63,859 nucleotides of DNA from assembly GCA_051654865.1 (NCBI GenBank), contig JBOFYV010000129.1:1-63859 (forward strand), written 5' to 3'. Below are positions 17,833 through 26,194 of the stretch, piece after piece. The notes under the pieces are model-generated. The model searched no databases and was not told the origin of the DNA. It saw only the letters and a list, made by a program, of their open reading frames with translations. The DNA is from JBOFOR01 sp051654865. Its GTDB lineage: Bacteria > Bacillota > Clostridia > Peptostreptococcales > Peptostreptococcaceae. Position 1 is the first letter of the stretch. The number at the start of each line of letters is the position of its first letter. The position numbers and the translations under genes were made by a program.

Positions 17833-18750
17833 TTAAAATATATTTAAATTATATCTCTGAGAAAGTTCTTCAAGAACTTTAATTCCAGCTATACTATTTC
17901 CTTTTTTATCTAGCGCTGGACCATATACCCCAATTCCCATAGTATTAGGAACCGAAGCCATTATGCCACCTCCAACACCAGATTTTGCTGGTATTCCTAC
18001 TTTTATAGCGAATTCTCCCGATGCATCGTACATACCACATGTAATCATAAACGTCTTCACCATTCTTGATACACGTTCACTCATTAATCTCTCGCCAGTT
18101 TCTACATCTACTCCGTACATTGCAAGATTTATTCCAATCCTTGCTAAATCTACTACATCTATTTCTAATGAACATTGTTTAAAATATAAATCTAGAATTT
18201 CTTCAACATCACCCTCTATAAATCCATCATTTTTTAATAGGTATGCCATAGCTCTATTTCTATCACCTGTCATCTTTTCTGACTTATATACATCCTGATT
18301 TATATTTATGTTATCATTATTCGCTAACTTTCTAAAGAAATTTAACATTCTTTCTTCTTTTTCCTGTGGTGTACTACCTTTTATTAATGAAGTAGTTACT
18401 ATTGCACCTGCATTTATCATCGGATTACTCGGTTTTTTTGTGTCATTAGTTTCTAGCTTCATTATTGAGTTAAATGGATCTCCACTTGGCTCCATTCCTA
18501 CTTTTGAAAAAACATATGACCAGTCATTATCCATAAGTGCCATAGCTAATACTATTGGTTTTGATATACTTTGTATTGTGAATTTAGTATCACAATTTCC
18601 AGCTTTATAAATATTGTTATTCTTGTCTATTATACAAATTCCTAAATCATCTCTCTTCGCTTTTTTAAGTTCTGGTATATAACTAGCAACTTGTCCGTAA
18701 TTTGTATACTTTCTATTTATGTTTAATATTTCTTTTAATGTATTTTCCAT
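17833..18750 (-). CDS. glsA: glutaminase
   Basis: Hydrolyses glutamine to glutamate and ammonia in the cytoplasm. The 305-residue length and the beta-lactamase-like fold are typical. Visible motifs: the S61-I-S-K64 catalytic Ser-Lys pair (FTIQSISKP), PSNPMINAGAI with the substrate Asn, EKMTGDRNRAMAYLL, and KSGVGGGI near residue 260. A good AAGGAG lies before the ATG. It is a single-gene unit. In clostridia glutaminases feed glutamate metabolism and can contribute to acid resistance; that role is not shown here. Confidence 0.95.
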   Translation of the reverse strand: MENTLKEILNINRKYTNYGQVASYIPELKKAKRDDLGICIIDKNNNIYKAGNCDTKFTIQSISKPIVLAMALMDNDWSYVFSKVGMEPSGDPFNSIMKLETNDTKKPSNPMINAGAIVTTSLIKGSTPQEKEERMLNFFRKLANNDNININQDVYKSEKMTGDRNRAMAYLLKNDGFIEGDVEEILDLYFKQCSLEIDVVDLARIGINLAMYGVDVETGERLMSERVSRMVKTFMITCGMYDASGEFAIKVGIPAKSGVGGGIMASVPNTMGIGVYGPALDKKGNSIAGIKVLEELSQRYNLNIF

Positions 18751-18798
18751 AGTATTCTCCTTCTTGTATCTTCTTTAGTTGTCGTACTTAATATAGTA

Positions 18799-18834
18799 CA
18801 AAAAGCCCTGATATTATGTCAACACCAGGACTTA
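18799..18834 (-). terminator. terminator downstream of nucleoside kinase gene
   Basis: AGTCCTG (minus strand) pairs with CAGGGCT across a 15-base loop and is followed by TTTTTG. Confidence 0.72.
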
Positions 18835-18839
18835 TATAT

Positions 18840-20504
18840 TTAATCTACAATTCTACTTCCACCTATGAATTCTCTCAGTATTGAAGTAGAAGGTATGTCA
18901 GATACATCTTTTAGTTCTATAAAATACTGTAGGAATTTTAAAAGTCTATTAGCTTCAATATAAGCTTCATTGTTACTATCTATCTCTTCTAATAGCGGCT
19001 TTGCATATGTTTTTAACACTGCCAATTCATACACACATGCAGAATTAAATATTATATCAGCTTCTTCTTGATAAGGAAATATATTCTTCTTCTCGCCTCT
19101 TCTTACAGAATCCCATTGCATAATAGTACGTTCAGCACTATATCCTCTAAAATTATAATCTCTGACCATTCTTCTTATAAGTCTTAAATCTGTAGTTGGT
19201 ATTCTATTGTGATCATCTAAATTTATCTGAGTAAGAGCACTTATATATATCTTAAATTTATCTTCATCTGGAATAGATGATGTTAACATTGGATTTAATC
19301 CATGTATTCCTTCTAGGATTATTGGCTGATTATCTTTTATTTTTAGTTTTTTTCCGGTTTCTTCTCTTATTCCTAATTTAAAATTAAATTTAGGTAATGT
19401 TATTTCTTCTCCATCTAATAATTTCTTTAAGTCTGAATTAAATCTTTCTAAATCTATTGCATATATTGATTCAAAATCAAATTTACCAAACTCATCTAAA
19501 GGAGTATCATCCCTGTTAACAAAATAATCATCTAGAGATATAGATACAGGCTTAAGATTATTTACTCTTAAATGTATTGATAGTCTATGCGCAAAACTTG
19601 TTTTTCCTGATGAAGACGGTGCAGCTATCAATATTACTCTTTTTTGATTTTCTTTTATAATATCTGCTATCTGAGATAATTTTTTTTCATGTAATGCTTC
19701 TACCGTTCTTATTATATCACCGTACTCTTCATTTTCAATTATTTGATTGAGTGTTGTAACTTTATCTATTTCCATAAGCTTTGACCAATGTTCTGCTTCA
19801 TAATAAACAGCCGACAGCTTAGGATGAGGCACAAATTTCTTAGGTACGTTTTTATCTTCTTCACTAGGACCTAATATAACTACTCCATTGTTATATAATT
19901 CAATGTCAAAGGTTCTTATATATCCTGTAGATGGTAGCATATGACCATAAAAATGGTCTATATGATTATTACACTTATATATTTTTACATCATCATATTC
20001 TTTATATTTTAATAATTCAGCTTTTTCATTCATTCCATATTGTTCAAATACATATATAGCTTCTTCTCTTGTAGTTGATATCTTTTCTATTTCATAATTA
20101 TTTTTTATTATATCATCCATTCTTTTATATATTTTTTGTAGGTCGCTTTCATCTAGTTTTGTAGATTTGTGCACTTCACAATATAATCCACCTGATAAAG
20201 AATGTTCTATTGTTACTCTGCTATTATCAAATAACTCTTTACATGCCATTATAAATATAAAAGACATGGTTCTAAAATATACCCTTGATCCATCTGCATT
20301 TGTAGTATCTAAAAATTTTATGCTACAATCATCACTTACTCTATAACTCAATTCTTTTAATTTATTTTTGATAATTGCAAGAGTAATTATTCCTTTATGA
20401 TTATCATAGTTTTGTTTCGCTATATCTTCTAACAAGATTCCATCTTCATTTTGTATATTATATAATTTTACTTTTCCATCTATATCTATTTTTATTTCCC
20501 TCAT
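18840..20504 (-). CDS. nucleoside (uridine-type) kinase fused to TGS and threonyl-tRNA synthetase-like N-terminal domains
   Basis: A 554-residue fusion. Residues 1-65 look like a TGS domain; 70-260 resemble the ThrRS second additional domain (EHSLSGGLYCEVH near residue 100) and ATP-independent editing region, but no aminoacylation domain is present. Residues about 285-510 are a phosphoribulokinase/uridine-kinase domain with Walker A APSSSGKTS, the SLDDYFVNRDD segment and ILEGIHGLNP. Proteins of this architecture are known in Firmicutes and annotated as nucleoside kinase. The role of the tRNA-synthetase-like half is unknown. It follows the TIM-barrel gene on the same strand, separated by a weak hairpin. 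Confidence 0.88.
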   Translation of the reverse strand: MREIKIDIDGKVKLYNIQNEDGILLEDIAKQNYDNHKGIITLAIIKNKLKELSYRVSDDCSIKFLDTTNADGSRVYFRTMSFIFIMACKELFDNSRVTIEHSLSGGLYCEVHKSTKLDESDLQKIYKRMDDIIKNNYEIEKISTTREEAIYVFEQYGMNEKAELLKYKEYDDVKIYKCNNHIDHFYGHMLPSTGYIRTFDIELYNNGVVILGPSEEDKNVPKKFVPHPKLSAVYYEAEHWSKLMEIDKVTTLNQIIENEEYGDIIRTVEALHEKKLSQIADIIKENQKRVILIAAPSSSGKTSFAHRLSIHLRVNNLKPVSISLDDYFVNRDDTPLDEFGKFDFESIYAIDLERFNSDLKKLLDGEEITLPKFNFKLGIREETGKKLKIKDNQPIILEGIHGLNPMLTSSIPDEDKFKIYISALTQINLDDHNRIPTTDLRLIRRMVRDYNFRGYSAERTIMQWDSVRRGEKKNIFPYQEEADIIFNSACVYELAVLKTYAKPLLEEIDSNNEAYIEANRLLKFLQYFIELKDVSDIPSTSILREFIGGSRIVD

Positions 20505-20532
20505 ATTAATTCCTTCCTTTCTCCTTATAGAC

Positions 20533-20562
20533 AGGAAAAAGAGGTATTTATACCCCTTTATA
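20533..20562 (-). terminator. hairpin between TIM-barrel gene and nucleoside kinase
   Basis: AAGGGGTAT and ATACCTCTT (minus strand) form a short stem with a TTTTTCC tail. Confidence 0.6.
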
Positions 20563-21304
20563 ATAAATTAATTATTTTTATAGTCTCATCAACATACTCA
20601 TAGCCTATTTCTAAAACTAAATATTTTACATTTAAGCTTAGTACTTTTCTTATAGTTTCTTTAGATAGTACCCCTCTACCTATACCTACATGTGTATCCT
20701 CTATTCCATTGTTATCACTCAAGTGTATTACACTTATTTTATTTTGTAGTTTTTCTAGATAGTTACTTTCATTAATTAAGTCATGTCCTGTGTCATAACA
20801 AAAACTAATATTATTTTCTAGCTTACTAAATATATATTCAAAATCACTTGCTAAATTACCAACATTTGAATAATCTCCATATTTAGTATATACATTTTCA
20901 ATAGAAATAGTTTGATCTATATATAAGGATGCTTCTCTTAAAAACTTTATGCTATTATCTAGATACTTATTTCTATTCTTCTCTAACCTGCTCGTAATAA
21001 CATATCCCAGATGAAGATTAAAATATTTTATATTAAATCCACTTAGTTCATCATTTATTATAGTAATAAATTCTACCCATTTTTGCCTTATAAATTCTAT
21101 GTCTTCACATGTATTTAACTCCATTGGCAAATGAATTCCAATCGATAAATTCATATCTTCAATCCTTTTTTTAAATAAGTATAAATCTCTACATTGTGAA
21201 ATATTATCAATACCTATTTCTATATGGTTTATCTCTTTTACTTTATTACATATTTTTAAAGCATCTTCTAAGTTGTAGATTAATGAAGATATCCCCAATC
21301 TCAT
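20558..21304 (-). CDS. sugar phosphate isomerase/epimerase-like TIM-barrel protein
   Basis: A 248-residue AP endonuclease 2/xylose isomerase-like barrel. Metal-ligand type residues occur in the expected strands: IEIGID, IGIHLPME, FNLHLGY, ISIENVYT (Glu), FCYDTGHD (Asp, His), VIHLSDN (His) and VLEIGYE (Glu). This fits a metal-dependent isomerase or epimerase, or an endonuclease IV relative, but the substrate cannot be told. It lies eight bases after lepB, so it is probably co-transcribed with lepB and the HEPN-type gene upstream. Start is supported by AGGTGA. Confidence 0.78.
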   Translation of the reverse strand: MRLGISSLIYNLEDALKICNKVKEINHIEIGIDNISQCRDLYLFKKRIEDMNLSIGIHLPMELNTCEDIEFIRQKWVEFITIINDELSGFNIKYFNLHLGYVITSRLEKNRNKYLDNSIKFLREASLYIDQTISIENVYTKYGDYSNVGNLASDFEYIFSKLENNISFCYDTGHDLINESNYLEKLQNKISVIHLSDNNGIEDTHVGIGRGVLSKETIRKVLSLNVKYLVLEIGYEYVDETIKIINLL

Positions 21305-21312
21305 ATATTCAC

Positions 21313-21846
21313 CTAGTCAATAGTTCCTATTTTATTAAATGGGAATAATCTTATCATAACCTTTCCCATTATATCTTTTTCATCAACTAATCCTACATCT
21401 TCATATCTGCTATCTAAGCTTTTTTCACGATTATCTCCCATTGTAAATACCTTATCTTTTGGTATAATCATATCTATATTTCCCTCTGTATAGTTGTCAT
21501 GGATATAAGGCTCGTCTAATAGCTTGTCATTTACATATACTTGAGATTCTTCTATTTTTATATGATCTCCTTCTACCCCAATAACTCTTTTTACCAAGTC
21601 TTTTTTCTTTCCATCATCTTGTAATAAATTTGTTCCAAATACTATTACATCACCCTGTTTTGGTTCTCCTATTTTATAAGAGATCCTATTTATTATTAAA
21701 TAGTCGTTTTCCTCTAAAGTCGGATACATAGATTCTCCTCTTACCAAGGTAGGTCTTATAAACTGTGTTATAATAAACGCAAATACAAGAGCTGTGGCTA
21801 TTATCTTAATCCACTCTATGGCTTCCTTTTTTAATTTTTCACTCAT
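21313..21846 (-). CDS. lepB: type I signal peptidase
   Basis: Membrane-anchored serine protease that removes signal peptides from exported proteins. The 177-residue protein has one N-terminal transmembrane helix (about 13-30), catalytic Ser39 (RGESMYPTL) and general base Lys86 (DLVKRVIGVEGD), and the GDNREKSLDSR box near residue 138. The start at 21846 is nine bases from GGAG; the in-frame ATG three codons earlier lies on top of the ribosome binding site. It sits between the HEPN-type gene and the TIM-barrel gene with short gaps, so these probably form an operon. Confidence 0.95.
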   Translation of the reverse strand: MSEKLKKEAIEWIKIIATALVFAFIITQFIRPTLVRGESMYPTLEENDYLIINRISYKIGEPKQGDVIVFGTNLLQDDGKKKDLVKRVIGVEGDHIKIEESQVYVNDKLLDEPYIHDNYTEGNIDMIIPKDKVFTMGDNREKSLDSRYEDVGLVDEKDIMGKVMIRLFPFNKIGTID

Positions 21847-21868
21847 CCATACCATCTCCTCTAATAAA

Positions 21869-22669
21869 TTAATGCTTGTCGTAGCTCCCTATCATTTGTA
21901 TAGCCATCTCATTAATGTTATCATATTTATTTACTGTAATACCTAGGTCTAATAACTCACACGCTTTAACTAAATCACGAATAACTTCCATTGGGTTTCC
22001 ATAGATATCTTCAATTTCATCTTTACTTATTCCTTTAAATCCATGACCAACAGGACTTTCATTTCTAAGTTTTATAAGGTTTTCTAGTCTTTCACTGTTT
22101 AGAATTTCAACTACCTTTTCCATTCGCTTTGTTTTTTTAACGTGTCTATTTATATATTGAGTTACTCCATGTATTAAATTTCCATTATATATATTATACT
22201 TCTTTTTTAATGTATATAGTATATTTTTCTTTGATAGCATATATCCATACATATTTACTTTGTATGTTTTCGATTCTTTAGTATTTACAAATATATATTT
22301 AAACAAAGCTTCTTTTAATCTATATAGTCTCCCTAAGAAGTCTATATATTCTTGGTTTATAACTTGTATTTTCATATTCTCCACAAGTTCCGATAATATA
22401 TCTTCCGGTTCTCCTGATTCTAAGTTTTTTAAATTTGTTATTAGTTTTTGAATTTCACGTCTTGATAACATTGATTGACTCATTTTTTCTATGCATTTTA
22501 AAGCATCCTTAAAATTAAAATTCATACAATGCTGACAAGATTCCATCAAATAATATAAATCTCCATCTATAACCCCTGCTTCTTCTAATATATCTATAAC
22601 CGAATCATAATCATATCTGTGTAAAAACCTAGATATAGCATACTCTTGATTTGTATTTAAGTATCCCAT
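21869..22669 (-). CDS. probable orphan HEPN-domain ribonuclease resembling the 6H-HEPN half of Csm6
   Basis: A 266-residue, soluble, all-helical protein not known to me by name. Its N-terminus (AISRFLHRYDYDSVIDILEE, then NFNFKDALKCIEKM) resembles the six-helix linker of Csm6/Csx1-type proteins. The segment LRNESPVGHGFKGIS (about 201-215) carries R202-N203-x5-H209, matching the R-x4-6-H catalytic motif of HEPN RNases and the RN...HG style of Csm6. The CARF nucleotide-sensing domain that normally precedes these regions is absent, and no cas gene is nearby. It lies 22 bases upstream of lepB. Its ribosome binding site and start codon lie in a 12-bp inverted repeat. RNase activity is an inference. 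Confidence 0.6.
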   Translation of the reverse strand: MGYLNTNQEYAISRFLHRYDYDSVIDILEEAGVIDGDLYYLMESCQHCMNFNFKDALKCIEKMSQSMLSRREIQKLITNLKNLESGEPEDILSELVENMKIQVINQEYIDFLGRLYRLKEALFKYIFVNTKESKTYKVNMYGYMLSKKNILYTLKKKYNIYNGNLIHGVTQYINRHVKKTKRMEKVVEILNSERLENLIKLRNESPVGHGFKGISKDEIEDIYGNPMEVIRDLVKACELLDLGITVNKYDNINEMAIQMIGSYDKH

Positions 22670-22726
22670 AAAATACCTCCTTAAATAACTTCATATGTTA
22701 TTATTAAACTCTATGAGGTATTTTAT
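22668..22726 (-). promoter_or_regulatory. hairpin occluding the ribosome binding site and start of the HEPN-type gene
   Basis: On the minus strand ATAAAATACCTC (22715-22726) can pair perfectly with GAGGTATTTTAT (22668-22679), which contains the GGAGG-adjacent bases and the first two bases of the start codon. An inner AATAAC/GTTATT pair can form in the 35-base loop. The structure lies right after the rsmF stop and lacks a T-tract, so translational control fits better than termination. Confidence 0.55.
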
Positions 22727-22738
22727 TAATTTTTTTAA

Positions 22739-24037
22739 TTAATAATTTATTCTAAGACCTTTTGGATAATGATTCTTTAGAACACCATTTGATTCTTTTC
22801 CCCATCCTAAAGGTATACCTTCTACACATACTAGTACCCAACCTCTACTTTGACCTGTATTTAGCGTATTTCCTCTTAGATATTGTAGGACTTCTTCACT
22901 TGATATTTCTAAGTTTTGTATATTTTTTACATCTTCTTTTCTTAAGTAATGAGACAATGCGTGAGATGGTTCAAATCTATTTTTCTTTAATACTCCAATA
23001 TGTAATCCATACCTTAATACCTTTACCTTCTTAGTATCCGGTGATTCTTTTGGCAATAGGTATAAATTTTCACCTCTTATCTCAAATTTATTTTCTAATG
23101 AAATATTTAAGAATTTTTTTTCAAAATCTCTATAATCTTTTAATTCTTTATCTACTCTTTTTAGCTTCAATTCTTTTACATTACAATCTTCATCTTCAAG
23201 TTTTTGAATTTTCGCTACAAAGTGACCTTCTCCTTTTATCTTATGTGGCCATAATCTCTCCATCTTTATTAGTTTTGCATTTGGATATGCCTCTAAGAAT
23301 TCTTCTATTACGTTTTCATTTTCTTCTTTTGCAAATGTACATGTTGAATAAACTAATATGCCTCCATTTTTCAACATATCATATCCATCCCTTATTATTT
23401 CTTTTTGGATAGATTGACACTCTATTACTTTAGCATAACTCCAATCCTTAATTGCAATTTCATCTTTTCTAAACATACCTTGTCCTGAACAAGGTGCATC
23501 TATTACGATTTTATCAAAATATCCGTTAAAAACTTTTCTAAGACTTTTAGAATCTGTATTAGTTATAATACAGTTTTTTGCTCCAAATCTTTCTAAATTT
23601 TCTCCTAGTGCTCTTATTCTTGTTGGATTTATTTCATTCGAAACTAATAATCCTGTATTGTTTAATTTAGATAATATATATGTAGATTTGCCACCCGGAG
23701 CTGCACACATATCTAATACTCTATCATATTCTTTTATGTCTACGTGTGGTACAACACTCATTGCAGATGGCTCTTGAAGATAATACGCTCCTGCCTCATG
23801 TAACGGACTTTTTCCAGGTCTATCTATACTTTCATTATAATAAAACCCTTCTTCTGCCCAAGGTATTGACTGTAGACCATATAATCCTAAATTCAAAAAG
23901 TTTTCTTTAGTTATTTTTAAGGTATTCACCCTTAAACCAGTAGTCTTTGGTTGTTTATAACTTTCTATAAAATCATCATACTCCTCTTTGAGCATATCTT
24001 TCATTTCATCTAAAAATTCTTTAGGTAATTTCGTCAA
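22739..24037 (-). CDS. RsmF-family RNA (cytosine-5-)methyltransferase
   Basis: A 432-residue NOL1/NOP2/Sun-type methyltransferase, probably acting on 16S rRNA. SAM-binding motif I is LDMCAAPGGKS (about 108), motif IV DAPCSGQGMF (about 180) and the catalytic cysteine motif VYSTCTF (about 230). A PUA-like C-terminal region (about 290-432) ends GWGKESNGVLKNHYPKGLR, typical of the RsmF branch. The apparent start is TTG (24037), overlapping the TGA stop of prsW (TTGA), with AAAGGA upstream; an ATG 11 codons later is the alternative. It is co-transcribed with prsW. Confidence 0.9.
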   Translation of the reverse strand: MTKLPKEFLDEMKDMLKEEYDDFIESYKQPKTTGLRVNTLKITKENFLNLGLYGLQSIPWAEEGFYYNESIDRPGKSPLHEAGAYYLQEPSAMSVVPHVDIKEYDRVLDMCAAPGGKSTYILSKLNNTGLLVSNEINPTRIRALGENLERFGAKNCIITNTDSKSLRKVFNGYFDKIVIDAPCSGQGMFRKDEIAIKDWSYAKVIECQSIQKEIIRDGYDMLKNGGILVYSTCTFAKEENENVIEEFLEAYPNAKLIKMERLWPHKIKGEGHFVAKIQKLEDEDCNVKELKLKRVDKELKDYRDFEKKFLNISLENKFEIRGENLYLLPKESPDTKKVKVLRYGLHIGVLKKNRFEPSHALSHYLRKEDVKNIQNLEISSEEVLQYLRGNTLNTGQSRGWVLVCVEGIPLGWGKESNGVLKNHYPKGLRINY

Positions 24038-24756
24038 TTTCTATCGTCCTTTCTTTTGCTGTTTCTTCTAAAAAATCTTTTTCTAGAGTTATTAGTATAT
24101 TCATCTAATTTGTCTAAACTTATCTTCCATAAAAAGACTATATATACTATAAACACTATAATAGACCATCTATACTGTATCATCAATATAAAATCAAAAA
24201 CTCCATGAAGTAAAATTGGATACAATAAAGCTAATGCTAAGTATTTTTTTTTAATCTCTCTTTTGTTCTCAAATTTATATTTAGATATATAATATCCCAT
24301 AGTTATACCAAATACAACGTGGGCTGGTATAGATATTATACCTCTTATTATACCAACCTCAAAAGCGATTTTAGTATCTTCAAATAATATATATATTATA
24401 TTTTCTACCATTGCAAATCCTAATGACAATAAAATCGAATATATAATTCCATCTAGTTTTTCATTGAAGCTCTTCTCTCTCAATATATTAGGTATCAATA
24501 TCATAGCTTTTAAACCTTCTTCCGTTAGAGCTGCAACTATAAAAGACATATAAAATATATAAGGATAACCTGTAAAAATATTAATTTTTATTAGATACTC
24601 TTCTATAACAATCCCTAATATACTCAATATAGCTCCTAAAAAGAAAAACTTACCTAAAAGTCTTATCGGCTCTTTATCATACTTATCTTTTAAATATATC
24701 CATAAAATAGCTATAGCTATAGGTGTAATTGCCAGTAATATCAATTTTGTATTCAT
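24034..24756 (-). CDS. prsW: PrsW-family intramembrane metalloprotease
   Basis: A 240-residue protein with seven or eight hydrophobic segments. The PrsW motifs are present: AALTEEGLKAMIL (Glu pair), GFAMVENIIYILFE, IPAHVVFGITMGYY (His) and LLHGVFDFILM (His). PrsW proteases perform site-1 cleavage of anti-sigma factors such as RsiW in Bacillus and RsiT in C. difficile. Its own target is not apparent, though an RsiV-like extracellular-domain protein lies two genes away. It is translationally coupled to rsmF and divergent from sleC. The tail is very basic. Confidence 0.88.
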   Translation of the reverse strand: MNTKLILLAITPIAIAILWIYLKDKYDKEPIRLLGKFFFLGAILSILGIVIEEYLIKINIFTGYPYIFYMSFIVAALTEEGLKAMILIPNILREKSFNEKLDGIIYSILLSLGFAMVENIIYILFEDTKIAFEVGIIRGIISIPAHVVFGITMGYYISKYKFENKREIKKKYLALALLYPILLHGVFDFILMIQYRWSIIVFIVYIVFLWKISLDKLDEYTNNSRKRFFRRNSKRKDDRN

Positions 24757-24821
24757 ATTTAAATATCCCTTCTAATTTATTTTCTATATTATTATTGCCA
24801 TTTAGCTTAACAAAATATGAA

Positions 24822-24844
24822 CTATATTCATACTATGAATATAG
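24822..24844. promoter_or_regulatory. 23-nt perfect palindrome upstream of sleC
   Basis: CTATATTCATA, a central C and TATGAATATAG form a perfect 11+1+11 inverted repeat in the prsW-sleC divergent region, 37 bases before the sleC start. It contains CATACTAT, close to a sporulation sigma -10 element. It could be an operator or a hairpin in the sleC leader. Confidence 0.6.
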
Positions 24845-24881
24845 GATATATTAAATTATATAAAAACGAAGAGGTGATAGT

Positions 24882-26153
24882 ATGCAAGATGGCTTTTTAA
24901 CCGTAAGTGTTATAGATAGTGCCACTAATAGACCTATAAAAGATGCTACAGTAAATATTTATTCTAATCCAGATTCCGGTCAACGCCAAACTCAAGTGTA
25001 TCAAAATTTAAAGACAGATATCTCTGGTCAAATTACAAACTTAACTTTAGAGGCTCCAGATATAATTTATTCTCAACAACCTTCAGATACAAGACCATAT
25101 AGTCAATACACCGTAGAAGTAATTGCTGATGGATATGAAACTACCCTTATAGATGGAACGCAAGTATTTCCTACTATCGAGTCTAGACAAGGTGCTCCTT
25201 TACAATTAAAATCTAGATCTCTTGGTTCTTACTCTAGGCAAAATGAAGAAGTATATGTTATAGAAGAAAATACTTTATATGGCACTTACCCACCTAAAAT
25301 TCCAGAAAGTGATTTAAAACCATTACCGCCGCCAACTGGATTTGTTGTTTTGGATAATCCCGTTGTTCCTGAGTTTATAGTAGTTCATGATGGTTTGCCA
25401 GAAAATGCCTCTGCTCAAAATTACTGGATACCTTATAAAGATTATATAAAAAACATAGCATCATCTGAAATTTATTCAACATGGCCTACACAAACAATTT
25501 ATGCAAATGTAATTGCTATAATCTCATTCACTTTAAATAGAGTATTTACTGAATGGTATAGAAATAAAGGATATAGTTTTACAATTACATCTACTACAAA
25601 TTATGATCATAAGTTTATAAACAATAGAAATTTTTTTGATACTATAAGTGTTGTTGTAGATGATATTTTTAATACTTTTATAAAAAGACCTCCTACATCT
25701 AGACAGCCTCTTCTCGCTCAGTATTGTGATGGAAAAAAATCTCAATGCCCTAATCAAATGACACAATGGGGTAGCAAAGATTTAGGAGATCAAGGAAAAG
25801 ATTACGAGAGTATACTAAGACATTTTTATGGTGATGAAATAGTTTTCGAAAGAGCACCTGTTGTTAGTGGTGTTCCTGTTTCATTCCCTGGAGATACTCT
25901 ACAAGTTGGATCTACTGGTAAATATGTAAAGACTGTTCAAAATCAACTTAATGCTATTTCCAAGTCTTATCCTGCTATCCCTAAAGTTAAAGAAGATGGC
26001 AGTTATGGTGATTCTACCGCTGAGGCTGTAAAAACATTTCAAGGAATATTTGGTTTACCTAAGTCAGGTGTTGTAGATTTTAAAACTTGGTATGAAATTT
26101 CTAGAGTATATGTTGCTGTTACAAAAATTGCATCCTTAAATCCAACAATTTAA
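24882..26153 (+). CDS. sleC: spore cortex-lytic enzyme SleC
   Basis: Germination enzyme that degrades cortex peptidoglycan. The 423-residue protein matches the SleC layout: an N-terminal prepro region with a carboxypeptidase-regulatory-like beta sandwich (about 1-115), a lytic transglycosylase/SpoIID-like catalytic region (about 165-320, including WPTQTIYANVIAIISFTLNR and YCDGKKSQCPNQMTQWGS) and a C-terminal peptidoglycan-binding domain (about 340-405; VGSTGKYVKTVQNQLN and FQGIFGLPKSG). There is no classical signal peptide, as expected for a protein made in the mother cell. In C. difficile it is activated by the CspB protease; no csp gene is in this window. Start has GAGGTGAT. Confidence 0.88.
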   Translation: MQDGFLTVSVIDSATNRPIKDATVNIYSNPDSGQRQTQVYQNLKTDISGQITNLTLEAPDIIYSQQPSDTRPYSQYTVEVIADGYETTLIDGTQVFPTIESRQGAPLQLKSRSLGSYSRQNEEVYVIEENTLYGTYPPKIPESDLKPLPPPTGFVVLDNPVVPEFIVVHDGLPENASAQNYWIPYKDYIKNIASSEIYSTWPTQTIYANVIAIISFTLNRVFTEWYRNKGYSFTITSTTNYDHKFINNRNFFDTISVVVDDIFNTFIKRPPTSRQPLLAQYCDGKKSQCPNQMTQWGSKDLGDQGKDYESILRHFYGDEIVFERAPVVSGVPVSFPGDTLQVGSTGKYVKTVQNQLNAISKSYPAIPKVKEDGSYGDSTAEAVKTFQGIFGLPKSGVVDFKTWYEISRVYVAVTKIASLNPTI

Positions 26154-26158
26154 TTAAA

Positions 26159-26194
26159 ATAATATAAGACCACATAACTGTGGTCTTATATCAT
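26159..26194 (+). terminator. convergent terminator between sleC and the DUF3298 gene
   Basis: ATATAAGACCACA and TGTGGTCTTATAT (26162-26191) form a 13-bp stem with a four-base loop, usable in both directions. Confidence 0.85.

Noticed and set aside
18840..20504. Second threonyl-tRNA synthetase
   Set aside because: Only TGS and SAD-like parts are present; the class II catalytic domain is replaced by a P-loop kinase domain.
21869..22669. Nearby CRISPR-Cas type III system
   Set aside because: No repeat-spacer array and no cas gene in the window; only the HEPN-type protein suggests a link.
24034..24037. Frameshift between prsW and rsmF
   Set aside because: The overlap is a TTGA start/stop junction with a ribosome binding site; both proteins are full length.
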